Source of the DNA: Proteles cristata cristata
Taxonomy: Eukaryota > Chordata > Mammalia > Carnivora > Hyaenidae
DNA: 64,000 nt
Assembly: GCA_017311185.1 (NCBI GenBank)
Contig: JAESUZ010001069.1
Coordinates: forward strand, 62,001 to 126,000
Direction: 5' to 3'
Shown in pieces: positions 36,117-44,973 of the stretch. Below the pieces are notes generated by a model that saw only the letters and a list, made by a program, of their open reading frames with translations, had not been told where the DNA came from and ran no database searches. The position numbers were made by a program, and so were the translations under genes. Positions within the stretch are counted from its first letter, which is position 1, and each line of letters starts with the position of its first letter.

Positions 36117-36336
36117 GGAGCACCTGGGTGGCTCAGTTGGTTAAGCGTCTGACTTCAGCTCAGGTCATGATCTCACGGTTCGTGGGTTCGAGCCCCGCAT
36201 CCGGCTCTGCGCTGACAGCTAGCTCGGAGCCTGGAGCCTGCTTCGGATTCTGTGTCTCCCTCTCTCTCTGACCCTCCCCTGCTCATGCTGTCTCTATCTC
36301 TCTCTCAAAAATAAATAAAATACTTAAAAAATTTTA

Positions 36337-36340
<4 letters not shown>
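36117..36340 (+). repeat. Young felid tRNA-derived SINE
   Basis: Near-consensus copy: 'cacctgggtggctcagttgg', 'tcgtgggttcgagccccgca', CT-rich end and 'caaaaataaataaaat' tail, which runs into a microsatellite. Confidence 0.93.
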
Positions 36341-36378
<38 letters not shown>

Positions 36379-36384
36379 GAGAGG
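36341..36384. repeat. (GAAA)n(GA)n microsatellite
   Basis: Tetranucleotide GAAA repeats followed by a GA run, grown from the SINE tail. Confidence 0.95.
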
Positions 36385-36464
36385 CAGGTGGTCCTAGGAA
36401 AAGGAACTGATCAATACAGACAAATACCAGGGAGGGTTCAGGTAAGATTACATCCTTTTTAAAA

Positions 36465-36666
36465 TATGTATATTTTAAGTTTGTTTATTTCTGTAGGATA
36501 AAGAGAGAGCATGAGCAAGGGAGGGGTGGTGGGGGGAGAATCCCAACCAGTCTCCTCACTGCCAGTGCAAAGCCCAACACAGGGCTTGATCCCATAAACC
36601 ATGAGATCACGACCTGAGCCAATATCAAGATTCAGATACTTAACCAACTGAGCCACCCAGGCACCC
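36465..36666 (-). repeat. Carnivore tRNA-derived SINE
   Basis: Minus-strand copy with the plus-strand end 'gagccacccaggcacccc'. Diverged. Confidence 0.88.
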
Positions 36667-36669
36667 CAA

Positions 36670-37697
36670 ATAGCAGCCGAGATTACTTTCTAACAAATAT
36701 CCAATATGTTTGGCAATTGAGGTCATTAAAAAGAGCAATGTCTAGTGATGTTGAAACAAAGGTTAAATTGCAGTGAGACAAGAAATCTAGAAGAGTCAAG
36801 GATAAGAAAGCAACATAAAGAGGTTACTTCCAATATTTGTGATGCAGGAAATAAAGGCAATCTCTGGAAAGGATAGGGAGTAAAGATATATTTTGAAATA
36901 GGGAGACTTCAAAACCTTTCTATAATGAGAGACACTATTCATCAGACAAGAGTGAATTAATCCGTGAGGATCCTGGAGTGAAAAGCTGTCCATGTGGTGG
37001 GCTGCCCTGAAATTAGAGTTGAATGGACCCAAATATTATGTGACCAACCACTAAGAGCACTTGGGTTGTATCGCCATTGCAATACAAAAAAAAAAAAAAA
37101 AAGACACTGGAGGATGCTTATTATAAAGTAGGGAGGGCCTAGAGAATACCGCACCCAGATCAGGCAGCTCACGAATCTAATTTATACTAAAATCCCAGAC
37201 TTCAGGTGTGGCAAGCAAGGACAGGAATCTGCTCTGAACAAAAGGCTGAACACAGGCAGCTGAAGCTAGGAGAGCAGAAGCAGCTATTGAAGGCACTGAA
37301 GCCTGAGAGCCTCTTCGAAGAGCTTCCTGAAGCAGTGCATAAACCAATCAATCACCTGCATCCTATGAGGTGAGGGGATAGATGTTTCCCACCTTCCTGA
37401 AATTCTATCCTCTCTGGATTTGATTAATATATGCCTTATTCTTGTCTTACATAGCTTCCCATATTTGATTCTTCATCTCTACTACCTCCCTTCTCTCAAG
37501 CTCCTCACTTTTGTAGAAACGAAATACTCTGATTAGGAAACAGGAGAGAAATGAGGCTGAGTTCCAAGATTGTTAGAAAGTCAATGATCAACGAAGGGGT
37601 CTACAATAATAAATTCTCTAAGATTCCTAGAACAAAAAACAACTTTAAACAAGACACTACTTTATTACACTCAATAAAAAGACATATGACTGTTTTT
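36670..37697. other. Intergenic, just outside the visible palindrome
   Basis: No gene or repeat recognised apart from an A-run at 37,085-37,101. Because the right arm is cut by the window edge, this stretch may well have a partner beyond 64,000. Confidence 0.35.
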
Positions 37698-37924
37698 AAA
37701 GACATCATATTTGGTATAAATTGAAGCTGAATTCCCATTAAATCAACCAAAAAATCTGAAGATGTTTGCATCATATTTATTTTACATTGATCATGAATTT
37801 CCAACCATTTCATTAGATATGAAACAAAGATTAATATGTATTAACATTTGTAAAGAGGGAAAATAACACTGTTTGCAAGCAATTTTTTAAGTTATTTGTT
37901 GTGCTTTTTTCTTTAAAATTATTT

Positions 37925-37989
37925 AAAGTTTACTTATTTATTTTGAAAGAGAGACAAACAGTATGATCAGAGAGGAGGAGGAAGAGGCG

Positions 37990-38028
<39 letters not shown>

Positions 38029-38152
38029 CCCAAGCAGGCTCAGCACTTTCAATACGGAGCCCAGTATGGGACTCAAACTCATGAACCATGAGATCATGAC
38101 CTGAGCTGAAATCAAGATGGGTGCTTACCTGACTGAGCCACCCAAGCACCCC
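37925..38152 (-). repeat. Felid SINE with (GA)n, left arm
   Basis: Minus-strand SINE with a long GA run at about 37,996-38,027 and the end 'gagccacccaagcacccc'. Partner in the right arm at 63,546-63,773. Confidence 0.9.
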
Positions 38153-38154
38153 TT

Positions 38155-38262
38155 CAAGGTTTTATTTTTAAGTAATTTCTGCACTCAACCTGTGGCTTGA
38201 ATTTACAAACCCGATATCAAGAGTTGCATGCTTTACCAACAAAGCCAGCCAGATATCCATGC
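38155..38262 (-). repeat. Older SINE fragment, left arm
   Basis: A decayed minus-strand head: 'gcatgctttaccaacaaagc' and 'cagccagatatcc'. It abuts the younger SINE. Partner at 63,436-63,543. Confidence 0.6.
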
Positions 38263-39440
38263 AAGCAACTTTTTGTTCTACTTAGAAAATCAGAAAAAGA
38301 GAATCAGTGGTAAAATTTATCATAGTCTAGCAAAATAATGACACAAAACAGAAATGACAAAACAAATAAAATTTCAACTTATAAAATAATAAACCCAAAA
38401 TGTTTAGTTTACCAGCAACCATTAATTGGTTGAAGTAATAGGAAAAAAAACTCACAAAATGAGTAAAAGTAGTACAAGTTTAGGAAAGTGAGTAAGTGAA
38501 AAAGGAAATGACAAAAACCAATATAATAACACTAAGATAAATACAATGGATTTCCATATATCATTAATACACATTGGAATATATAATAAAAAAACTCATA
38601 CTTGTTCAAAATACCTCAAAGTACTAATAATCATAATAAGAACAGTGCAGAAGTAAAAAAATTTTAATAACAATGTTCTAAAGATTTAAAGATTTTAAAG
38701 ATTTAAACAAAGGCAGAGAGAATTCACATTTGTTGAATGCAAGGACTTGATAGTATGTCAACTTTTTGCTTTTCAAAATTAAGCTACAAATGTAACAGGA
38801 TCCCAACCAAATTGCTATTTTAGAAACCAATACAGGAATTTTAAGTTTAATCTGGAAAATAAACACATGAAAAGGACTTCAAATTTTAAGAGAATAAGTA
38901 CTAAAGGAATATATTTCTCTTCTGTATTAAATTTATTACAAAACTAAAATTCTTAACTCTTATTCTTATTGGCACAAAATTAGTCAGAGAAAAATAAAAA
39001 CATTTGAGTGCCCGATAGAATTTACACATATAAAAACTTACTATGAAACAAAAGAGGCATAATAATCACTTGGCAAGAGATGTAGAAGCCATTGTTTAAT
39101 TAAGCAAAATCACTTTTTTTACATACCTCTCATTAACAGCAAAATTAATTCCATGTAATTAAGTTGCATCACAAAACCAGAAGGTCAATCGTTAAAAAAC
39201 TAAGTCATAAGGAGTGAATCTTGGTCAAAATTTTGAGTAAAGAATGGTTTTCTGAAACTGTTTTTGGTTGAATAACAGAATGTTTTGAGAATTTGATAAA
39301 AGCCAAATAAATCTTCTCCCCAGTTTTTTCATATAAATTGAAGAAATTCTCAGATTCCCATGGAGATCACCTGCAGATTCTTGGTTAAAGAGGTTTTGTT
39401 TGGTTGGGTTTTTTGTTTGTTTGTTTGTTTGTTTGTTTGT
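38263..39440. other. Arm DNA without genes, left
   Basis: AT-rich, no gene or repeat recognised. Ends in a (TTTG)n/(GA)n compound microsatellite at about 39,412-39,468, where the two arms differ in length. Confidence 0.4.
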
Positions 39441-39445
39441 TTGTT

Positions 39446-39951
39446 GAGAGAGAGAGAGAGAGAGAGAAAGAGAGGGAGAAACTTATGCAGGCTCCACACT
39501 CAGCACCAAGCCAGCAGCAGGGCTGGATGCCATGACCTTGGGATCATGAGCTGAAGTCAAGAGTTGAGGGTCACCTGGGTGCCTCAGTCTGTTGAGTGTC
39601 TGACTCCTGGGGTTGTAGGATCCAGCCCCACACTGGGCTCTGTGCTGAGCATAGAGCCTGCTTAATATTCTCTCTCCCTCTGCTCCTTTCCCCTGCTCAT
39701 GCTCTCTTTCTCTCTAAAATAAACTAAAAATGTTTTTTTAAAAATATTTTTATTTATTTCTAGGAGAGAGAGAGAGACAGCGTGAGCAGGGCAGGGTCAG
39801 AGAGAGAGGGAGATACAGACTCTGAAATAGGCTCCAGGCTCTGAGCTGGCAGTCAGCACAGAGCCCAATGCGGGGCTCGAACCCATGAACTGTGAGATCG
39901 TGACCTAAGCGAAAGTTGGACGCTTAACCGACTAAGCCATCCACGTACCCC
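39446..39951. repeat. Three-SINE mosaic, left arm
   Basis: A minus-strand partial SINE (39,446-39,566) is followed by a plus-strand older SINE (39,568-39,737), whose tail is interrupted by a young minus-strand SINE (39,738-39,951). The younger copy is flanked by 'taaactaaaaatgttttt' on both sides, a duplication taken from the older SINE's tail. Partners lie at 61,745-62,251. Confidence 0.88.
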
Positions 39952-39959
39952 TAAACTAA

Positions 39960-41130
39960 AAATGTTTTTAAAAGATTTTCATTCAACAAAGAAAAATGCT
40001 GAAAATTATATATTCTAAAATGTTAAAAACCATTACCTTTGCTTGTTGAGATTGTGATTTATGGTTATTTTTCTCAACTTCTTTTGGTTTGTTTTCTAAA
40101 AGTGCTACTGTTTCATTTTTTCTTATTTGTCTTTATTAATTTCATGGGTACTATATGTTTATTATAATTATAAATGGCATAGTCATTCATTCTTCACACA
40201 GGTGGTAAGGGATGGAGCTTTGATTTTATATTTAATGCCATCAAGCAAATCAAAGAGATTTGGAAGGGAAATATTAATGCCTAAATATTTGACAAGGCAA
40301 GGTATTATTCATAAATAAAGGTAAAAAAAAGAATTCTCAGGTATTGAAGGTTTCTGAAACCATAATGCCTTTACACATTTTTATACAAATGCTGAGAAAT
40401 AGTCCACAATTCAAGAGCGAACAAAATTGAGAATGGGAGAATGAGGAGGACTGAGCATTAAAGGGACCAAAAATGAGCTGTGAAATTACTTAAATCAAAC
40501 AGTCGAAAATGTGCCATAAATGCCTGCTGATTTAAACTCATACCACACAACAATCTGGAAGTGGAGGGAAGTCTGGTGGTAATTTTGTCTCCTTAGATCT
40601 GTCAATAAAATTGATGATTTATATATGTCTTGAACATCATTTCATAATCAGAGGAGGAAATAAGTGATATTCCTACATAGTGCTGACCTTTTAGCTATGA
40701 TTTGATGCCAGAGACTAAAATTTTGCTGAAGTTTTTTTCACTTATTAGTGTTTTCAATATGTGACTCTTAGCTACACAAATCATTCAACCTCTATATCCC
40801 TATATGTAAATAACAACCCCTGATTGGGGAAGATCAAATGACATGATTTTGTAAAAACTTACTTGTCAACTATAGGCACTGTTTAAAATAAAACCATGGT
40901 CAGCATTCTCCCTGTGGCTGCCTGGTCTCCTCCTGAAGATCCCCAACAATGGAGAAAAACCTTTGCCCTCTAACTTTGGGTTCTTATGTACTACTCTTCT
41001 GCTTTGTGTCTGTATTCCTCATGCATGAAAAAATCTACCCAGAATTTCCAGAAAACAAAGCCAGTAAATCTTCACTTTTAATTCTGCTAAAATTATCTTA
41101 GAATCTATTTTGGCTCTTCTGCTCTTCTTT
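39960..41130. other. Arm DNA upstream of OR56B copy, left
   Basis: No gene seen. A plus-strand MIR-like piece lies at about 40,755-40,905 (ctcttagctacacaaatcat, then 'ctatatccctatatgtaaat'). Any upstream non-coding exon of the receptor would be here or farther left. Confidence 0.4.
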
Positions 41131-41134
41131 ATGT

Positions 41135-41342
41135 ATATATTTAATGTTTATTTATTTTTGAAGAGAGAGACAAAGTGTGAGTGGGAGAGGGGCAGACAGA
41201 GAGGGAGACACAGAATCTGAAGCTGCCTCCAAGCTCTGAGCTGTCAGCACAGAGATGGATGCAGGGCTTGAACTCACAAACCATAAGATCATGACCTGAT
41301 CAGAAGTAGGATACTTAACTGACTGAGCCACTCAGGTACCCC
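41135..41342 (-). repeat. Felid SINE, left arm
   Basis: Minus-strand copy ending 'gagccactcaggtacccc', flanked by 'ctcttctgct' on both sides. It lies only about 120 bases before the receptor's splice acceptor. Partner at 60,354-60,561. Confidence 0.9.
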
Positions 41343-41485
41343 TCTTCTGCTGTTCTTATTTGAACTTTTTCCAAGGGTCCAAGTGGCTTGAGGATACATT
41401 ATGTTAAATAGGACTTATAGAGTTATTATCGCTGAATCTTCTACCTCTACATAAACTTTGAGCCTCAGCTGTACTTACCACAGCC

Positions 41486-41515
41486 TATTCTTATTTTCCC
41501 TTAATCTGTTGGCAG
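41486..41515 (+). promoter_or_regulatory. Probable 3' splice site of OR56B copy, left
   Basis: The pyrimidine-rich 'ttcttattttcccttaatct' ends in 'gttggcag'. The exon would start at 41,516, directly with an ATG in a different frame from the receptor (41,516-41,554), which overlaps the true start at 41,539. Confidence 0.65.
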
Positions 41516-41538
41516 ATGCGGAGAAGACATCCCAATAT

Positions 41539-42504
41539 ATGGATACCACCCTGAGTATAACCAATAGCTCAAGGCTGCAAGTGTCTGAGTTCATCCTGAT
41601 GGGGCTTCCAGGCATCCATGAGTGGCAGCACTGGCTTTCCCTGCCCCTGGCTCTGCTCTACATCTTAGCTCTTGGTGCCAACATCCTCATCTTGACCACT
41701 ATCCAACATGAGCCTTCCCTGCACCAGCCCATGTATCAATTCCTTGGCATCTTGGCTCTTGTGGACATTGGCCTGGCTACCACCATCATGCCCAAGATTC
41801 TGGCCATTCTCTGGTTTGATGCCAAGGCCATCAGCCTCCCTGAATGTTTTGCTCAGATCTATGCCATCCACACTTTCATGGCCATGGAGTCAGGCATCTT
41901 CCTCTGCATGGCTGTGGATAGATATGTAGCCATTTGCCACCCCCTTCAGTACCCCTCCATAGTCAATGAGGCTTTTGTGATCAAAGCTAGCCTGTCCATG
42001 GTGTTCAGGAATGGCCTGCTGACCATCCCAGTACCCATACTGGCTGCCCAGCGACACTACTGTTCCAGAAATGAAATTGACCACTGTCTTTGCTCTAATT
42101 TGGGAGTCACTAGTCTGGCCTGTGATGACATCACTATTAACAGATTTTACCAGTTGGCCTTCGCATGGGTTATTATTGGGGGTGACATGGGTCTCGTCTT
42201 TGCTTCCTATGCTTTGATTGTTCGCTCAGTGCTGAGGCTGAACTCTGCTGAAGCAACATCAAAAGCAATGAGTACCTGCAGCTCCCATCTCATCCTCATT
42301 GTCTTTTTCTACACAGCCATTATTGTGCTGTCTGTCACTCACCTGGCGGGAAGAGAGGTCCCCATCATCCCTGTTCTCTTCAATGTGCTGCATAATGTTA
42401 TGCCCCCAGCCTTTAACCCCATGGTGTATGCCCTCCGGTCCCAGGAGCTGAGAGTGGGCATCCAGAAGGTACTTGGTTTGGGTGAGAATGTGTCCAGGAA
42501 GTGA
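41539..42504 (+). CDS. Olfactory receptor OR56B, left-arm copy
   Basis: An intact 321-residue class I odorant receptor. Landmarks: Asn-Ser-Ser near residue 9, [39 protein letters not shown] in TM2, [15 protein letters not shown] after TM3, [19 protein letters not shown] in loop 2, SYALIV in TM5, [16 protein letters not shown] in TM6 and [17 protein letters not shown] in TM7. The open frame extends upstream to 41,458, but that codon is TTG and the extension crosses the splice acceptor, so I start at the ATG 41,539. It is closer to OR56B4 than to the OR56B1 I remember. It may correspond to a subfamily member that is a pseudogene in human (OR56B2P or OR56B3P); unproven. The copy at 59,192-60,157 is identical. 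Confidence 0.94.
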   Translation: MDTTLSITNSSRLQVSEFILMGLPGIHEWQHWLSLPLALLYILALGANILILTTIQHEPSLHQPMYQFLGILALVDIGLATTIMPKILAILWFDAKAISLPECFAQIYAIHTFMAMESGIFLCMAVDRYVAICHPLQYPSIVNEAFVIKASLSMVFRNGLLTIPVPILAAQRHYCSRNEIDHCLCSNLGVTSLACDDITINRFYQLAFAWVIIGGDMGLVFASYALIVRSVLRLNSAEATSKAMSTCSSHLILIVFFYTAIIVLSVTHLAGREVPIIPVLFNVLHNVMPPAFNPMVYALRSQELRVGIQKVLGLGENVSRK

Positions 42505-42634
42505 ACTAACTTTCGATGGCAGAATTTTACAATTGGTATTACAGAAAGAGCACAGGCTTTGGAGCACAACAGCCCTAGGTTAAATTTCCATGTCTCCCAA
42601 TTGCTAGGAACATTGATTCAAATTAATTCACCTC

Positions 42635-42900
42635 TTCTGTACAACATATACTATGTGCCAGGCACTGTTCTATGCATTTCTCAAATATTAACTCATAGAA
42701 TTGCCTAACAACCCTATGAAGCACACACAATTGTTACTTACACATTCTTCAGGTGAGGTAAGAAAGTTGAGAAACTTGGCCAAGGTCAAATAGGAAGGAA
42801 GTTGCAGAATGAGGCTCGAACCCAAGCATTCAGGTTCTGGAGTCTCTGTCCTTAATCCTTACCCTTTTCTCTCTATTCAAGCTTGCTACTATCTTTTAGA
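42635..42900 (-). repeat. MIR element, left arm
   Basis: Clear reverse-oriented MIR: 'tactatgtgccaggcactgt', 'tattaactcatagaattgcc', 'caaggtcaaataggaaggaa' and 'gaggctcgaacccaagcatt'. Partner at about 58,796-59,061. Confidence 0.88.
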
Positions 42901-42992
42901 AACATAAATTAAGATGACAATAAAAAGGATGATATCCAAGTGAAACTATAAATCTCTTGCCTTTTAATAAAAGAATATTCCATTTAAAAGTT

Positions 42993-43205
42993 GACAGCAG
43001 GGGAGCTTGGGTGGCTCAGTCAGTTAAGCATCCAACTTCAGCTGAGATCATGATCTTGTGCTTGTGGGTTTGAGCCCCATGTTGGGCTCTGTGTTGATAG
43101 CTCAGAGACTGGAGACTGCTTTGGTGCTGTGTCTCCCTCAATCTCTGATCCTCCCCCATTCACGTTCTGTGTGTCTCTCTCTCAAGAATAAATATTTAAA
43201 AATAT
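42993..43205 (+). repeat. Felid SINE, left arm
   Basis: Plus-strand copy with 'gcttgggtggctcagtcagt'. Flanks 'gttgacagcag' and 'attggcagcag' form the target duplication. Partner at 58,491-58,703. Confidence 0.9.
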
Positions 43206-43373
43206 ATAAAATTGGCAGCAGTTTTCCTAATAGAAAATACAGCACATTTTAAATGCTCTAGACAGAGTCACTCTAGAAAGTGTCACTCTAGAGGACCCCA
43301 TTATCTATGTCAAGAATTTGACAGGAATTATTTTGTCACTTTATAAACTCTTTGACAACTCTTTTATTGTTGT

Positions 43374-43576
43374 TGTTTAAGTTTATTTATTTATTTTGAG
43401 AGAGAAAGTAAGTGTGACAGAGACAGGGGGAGAGAGAGAGGGTGAAAGAGAATCCAAGCAGACCCTGTGCTCTCAGCACAGGTGGACTTGGTGCTCAAAC
43501 CCACAAGGCATGAGATCATGACCTGAGCCAAAATCAAGAGTCAGATACTTAACCAAGTAAGCCACCCAGGCACCCC
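43374..43576 (-). repeat. Felid SINE, left arm
   Basis: Minus-strand copy ending 'gccacccaggcacccc', flanked by 'tttgacaactctt' and 'tttaacaactctt'. Partner at 58,119-58,321. Confidence 0.9.
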
Positions 43577-44014
43577 ATTCTTTAACAACTCTTGAGTTAA
43601 TTTGCATTAAAAACTAAGAGGAATATCTCAACCACTTTTTTTTTTTTAACATTCAACATTACTGGAACTTCTCTAATGAATTAAGAAAATCCCAGTGAGG
43701 TGCTTCAGTTCATTGGCATATACAGGTCAGCAAAGTTCTCTAAAACAGAACTGTCTCCATAAGAGAAAGGGATAAAAGTTTGTGGACAGAGAGAAAGAAA
43801 CTTGGTAAAATTATTTTTTTTATTGATTTTAATGCCAGAATATAGACAGTAAGTGTGAAATTTTGGCTCCAAAATGACATGTGAATAAGTTTGGGAAAGT
43901 CCCCTAATCATATAGCATCATGGTAGGCTTTGGAAAGAAAACCCTAACTTTTGCCAATAAACTTCTAAGTCTCTTCTAGAGTTCCCAGACCCAATTCCAA
44001 CATAGGCCTGGAAG

Positions 44015-44708
44015 GGAGGGGTTTCTCACATGTGTGCACACACACCACCTAGCAACACACAGCAGTATGTCTGAAAATTCAACTCAATTCTAACACTATC
44101 TACTAGGAAATAACATCAGAGTACCCACCACACCTTGCTTCAGATGCCCAGTTGCAAGTCCTGACCAACCGGATAGACTGGAGTTTCCAATGCCCCCTAC
44201 TTGAGTTTCGGACACCAGTCACAAGTCCAAGTTGTTACCCATACTTATGAAGATTGGCTCTACATCATAGGTTTCCAGGATCTCTTCCCTGGGTTCCATT
44301 AATTTGCTAGAGCAGCTCACAAAACTCAGAGAAACATTTTACTTAGTAGATCACCACTTTATTATAAAAAGATAGAAGTAAGAAATAACCAGATGGATGA
44401 GATGCAGAAGGCAAGGTATGTGTTAAGGGCATAGAGTTTCCATGCCCTCTCCAGGTGTTTTCACATGTTCACCAGCTAAAGAGATCTGAACTCACTGTTT
44501 TTTCATGGGGATCACACAGTTCCTCTCCCCTCCCCAGAGTTTAGGAATTAGGGGTGAGACTGAAGGTTCCAACTCTCTCATCACATGGTTGGTTCTCCAG
44601 GCGAATAGCCCCCATCTCTAGATTACCTAAGGGCTTTCCAAAAGTAATGTCATTAACACAATAAAAGACATCTTTATCTCCCTTATCACAAGGAAACTCC
44701 AAGGATTT
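44015..44708 (-). repeat. Old LTR-like repeat, left arm
   Basis: Read on the minus strand, the phrases 'ttttgtgagctgctctagca', 'aacaacttggacttgtgact' and 'gatagtgttagaattgagtt' belong to an ancient mammalian LTR (ERVL/MaLR type as I remember it; exact family unsure). The L1 insertion lies at its right edge in this arm. Partner at 56,987-57,680. Confidence 0.6.
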
Positions 44709-44840
44709 TATTTATTAATTAACTAATTAATTAATTTATTAATTTATTTACAAATAGTTTATTGTCAAATTAGTTTTCACATAACACCCAGTGCTCATCC
44801 CCACAAGTGTCCTCCTCCATGCCCATCCCTCCTCCCCCCC
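44709..44840 (-). mobile_element. L1 3' tail and end, left copy of the twin-primed insertion
   Basis: The A/T-rich tail (44,709-44,746) and the last ~93 bases of L1 (44,747-44,840) in minus orientation. At 44,840/44,841 the element flips to plus-strand L1 ORF2 sequence. This is the same inversion junction as at 56,854/56,855 in the right arm, so it was inherited through the duplication. Confidence 0.9.
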
Positions 44841-44973
44841 ACAAAAACCTTTCCAAATAAACAGAAATTGAAAGAATTTGTGACCACGAAGCCAGCCCTA
44901 CAAGAAATCCTGAGGGGGATGCTCTGAAGGAAAGGTTGCAAGGAACAAAGATTCCAGAGGCACCACCACAAAC

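Noticed and set aside
36341..36384. Regularly spaced repeats as a CRISPR-like array
   Set aside because: It is a simple GAAA/GA microsatellite growing from a SINE tail; no spacers exist and the genome is mammalian.
41458..41538. N-terminal extension of the OR56B receptor to 348 residues
   Set aside because: The extended frame starts with TTG and crosses a strong splice acceptor (CAG at 41,513-41,515). The ATG at 41,539 gives the same 321-residue length as OR56B4. The same applies to 60,158-60,238.
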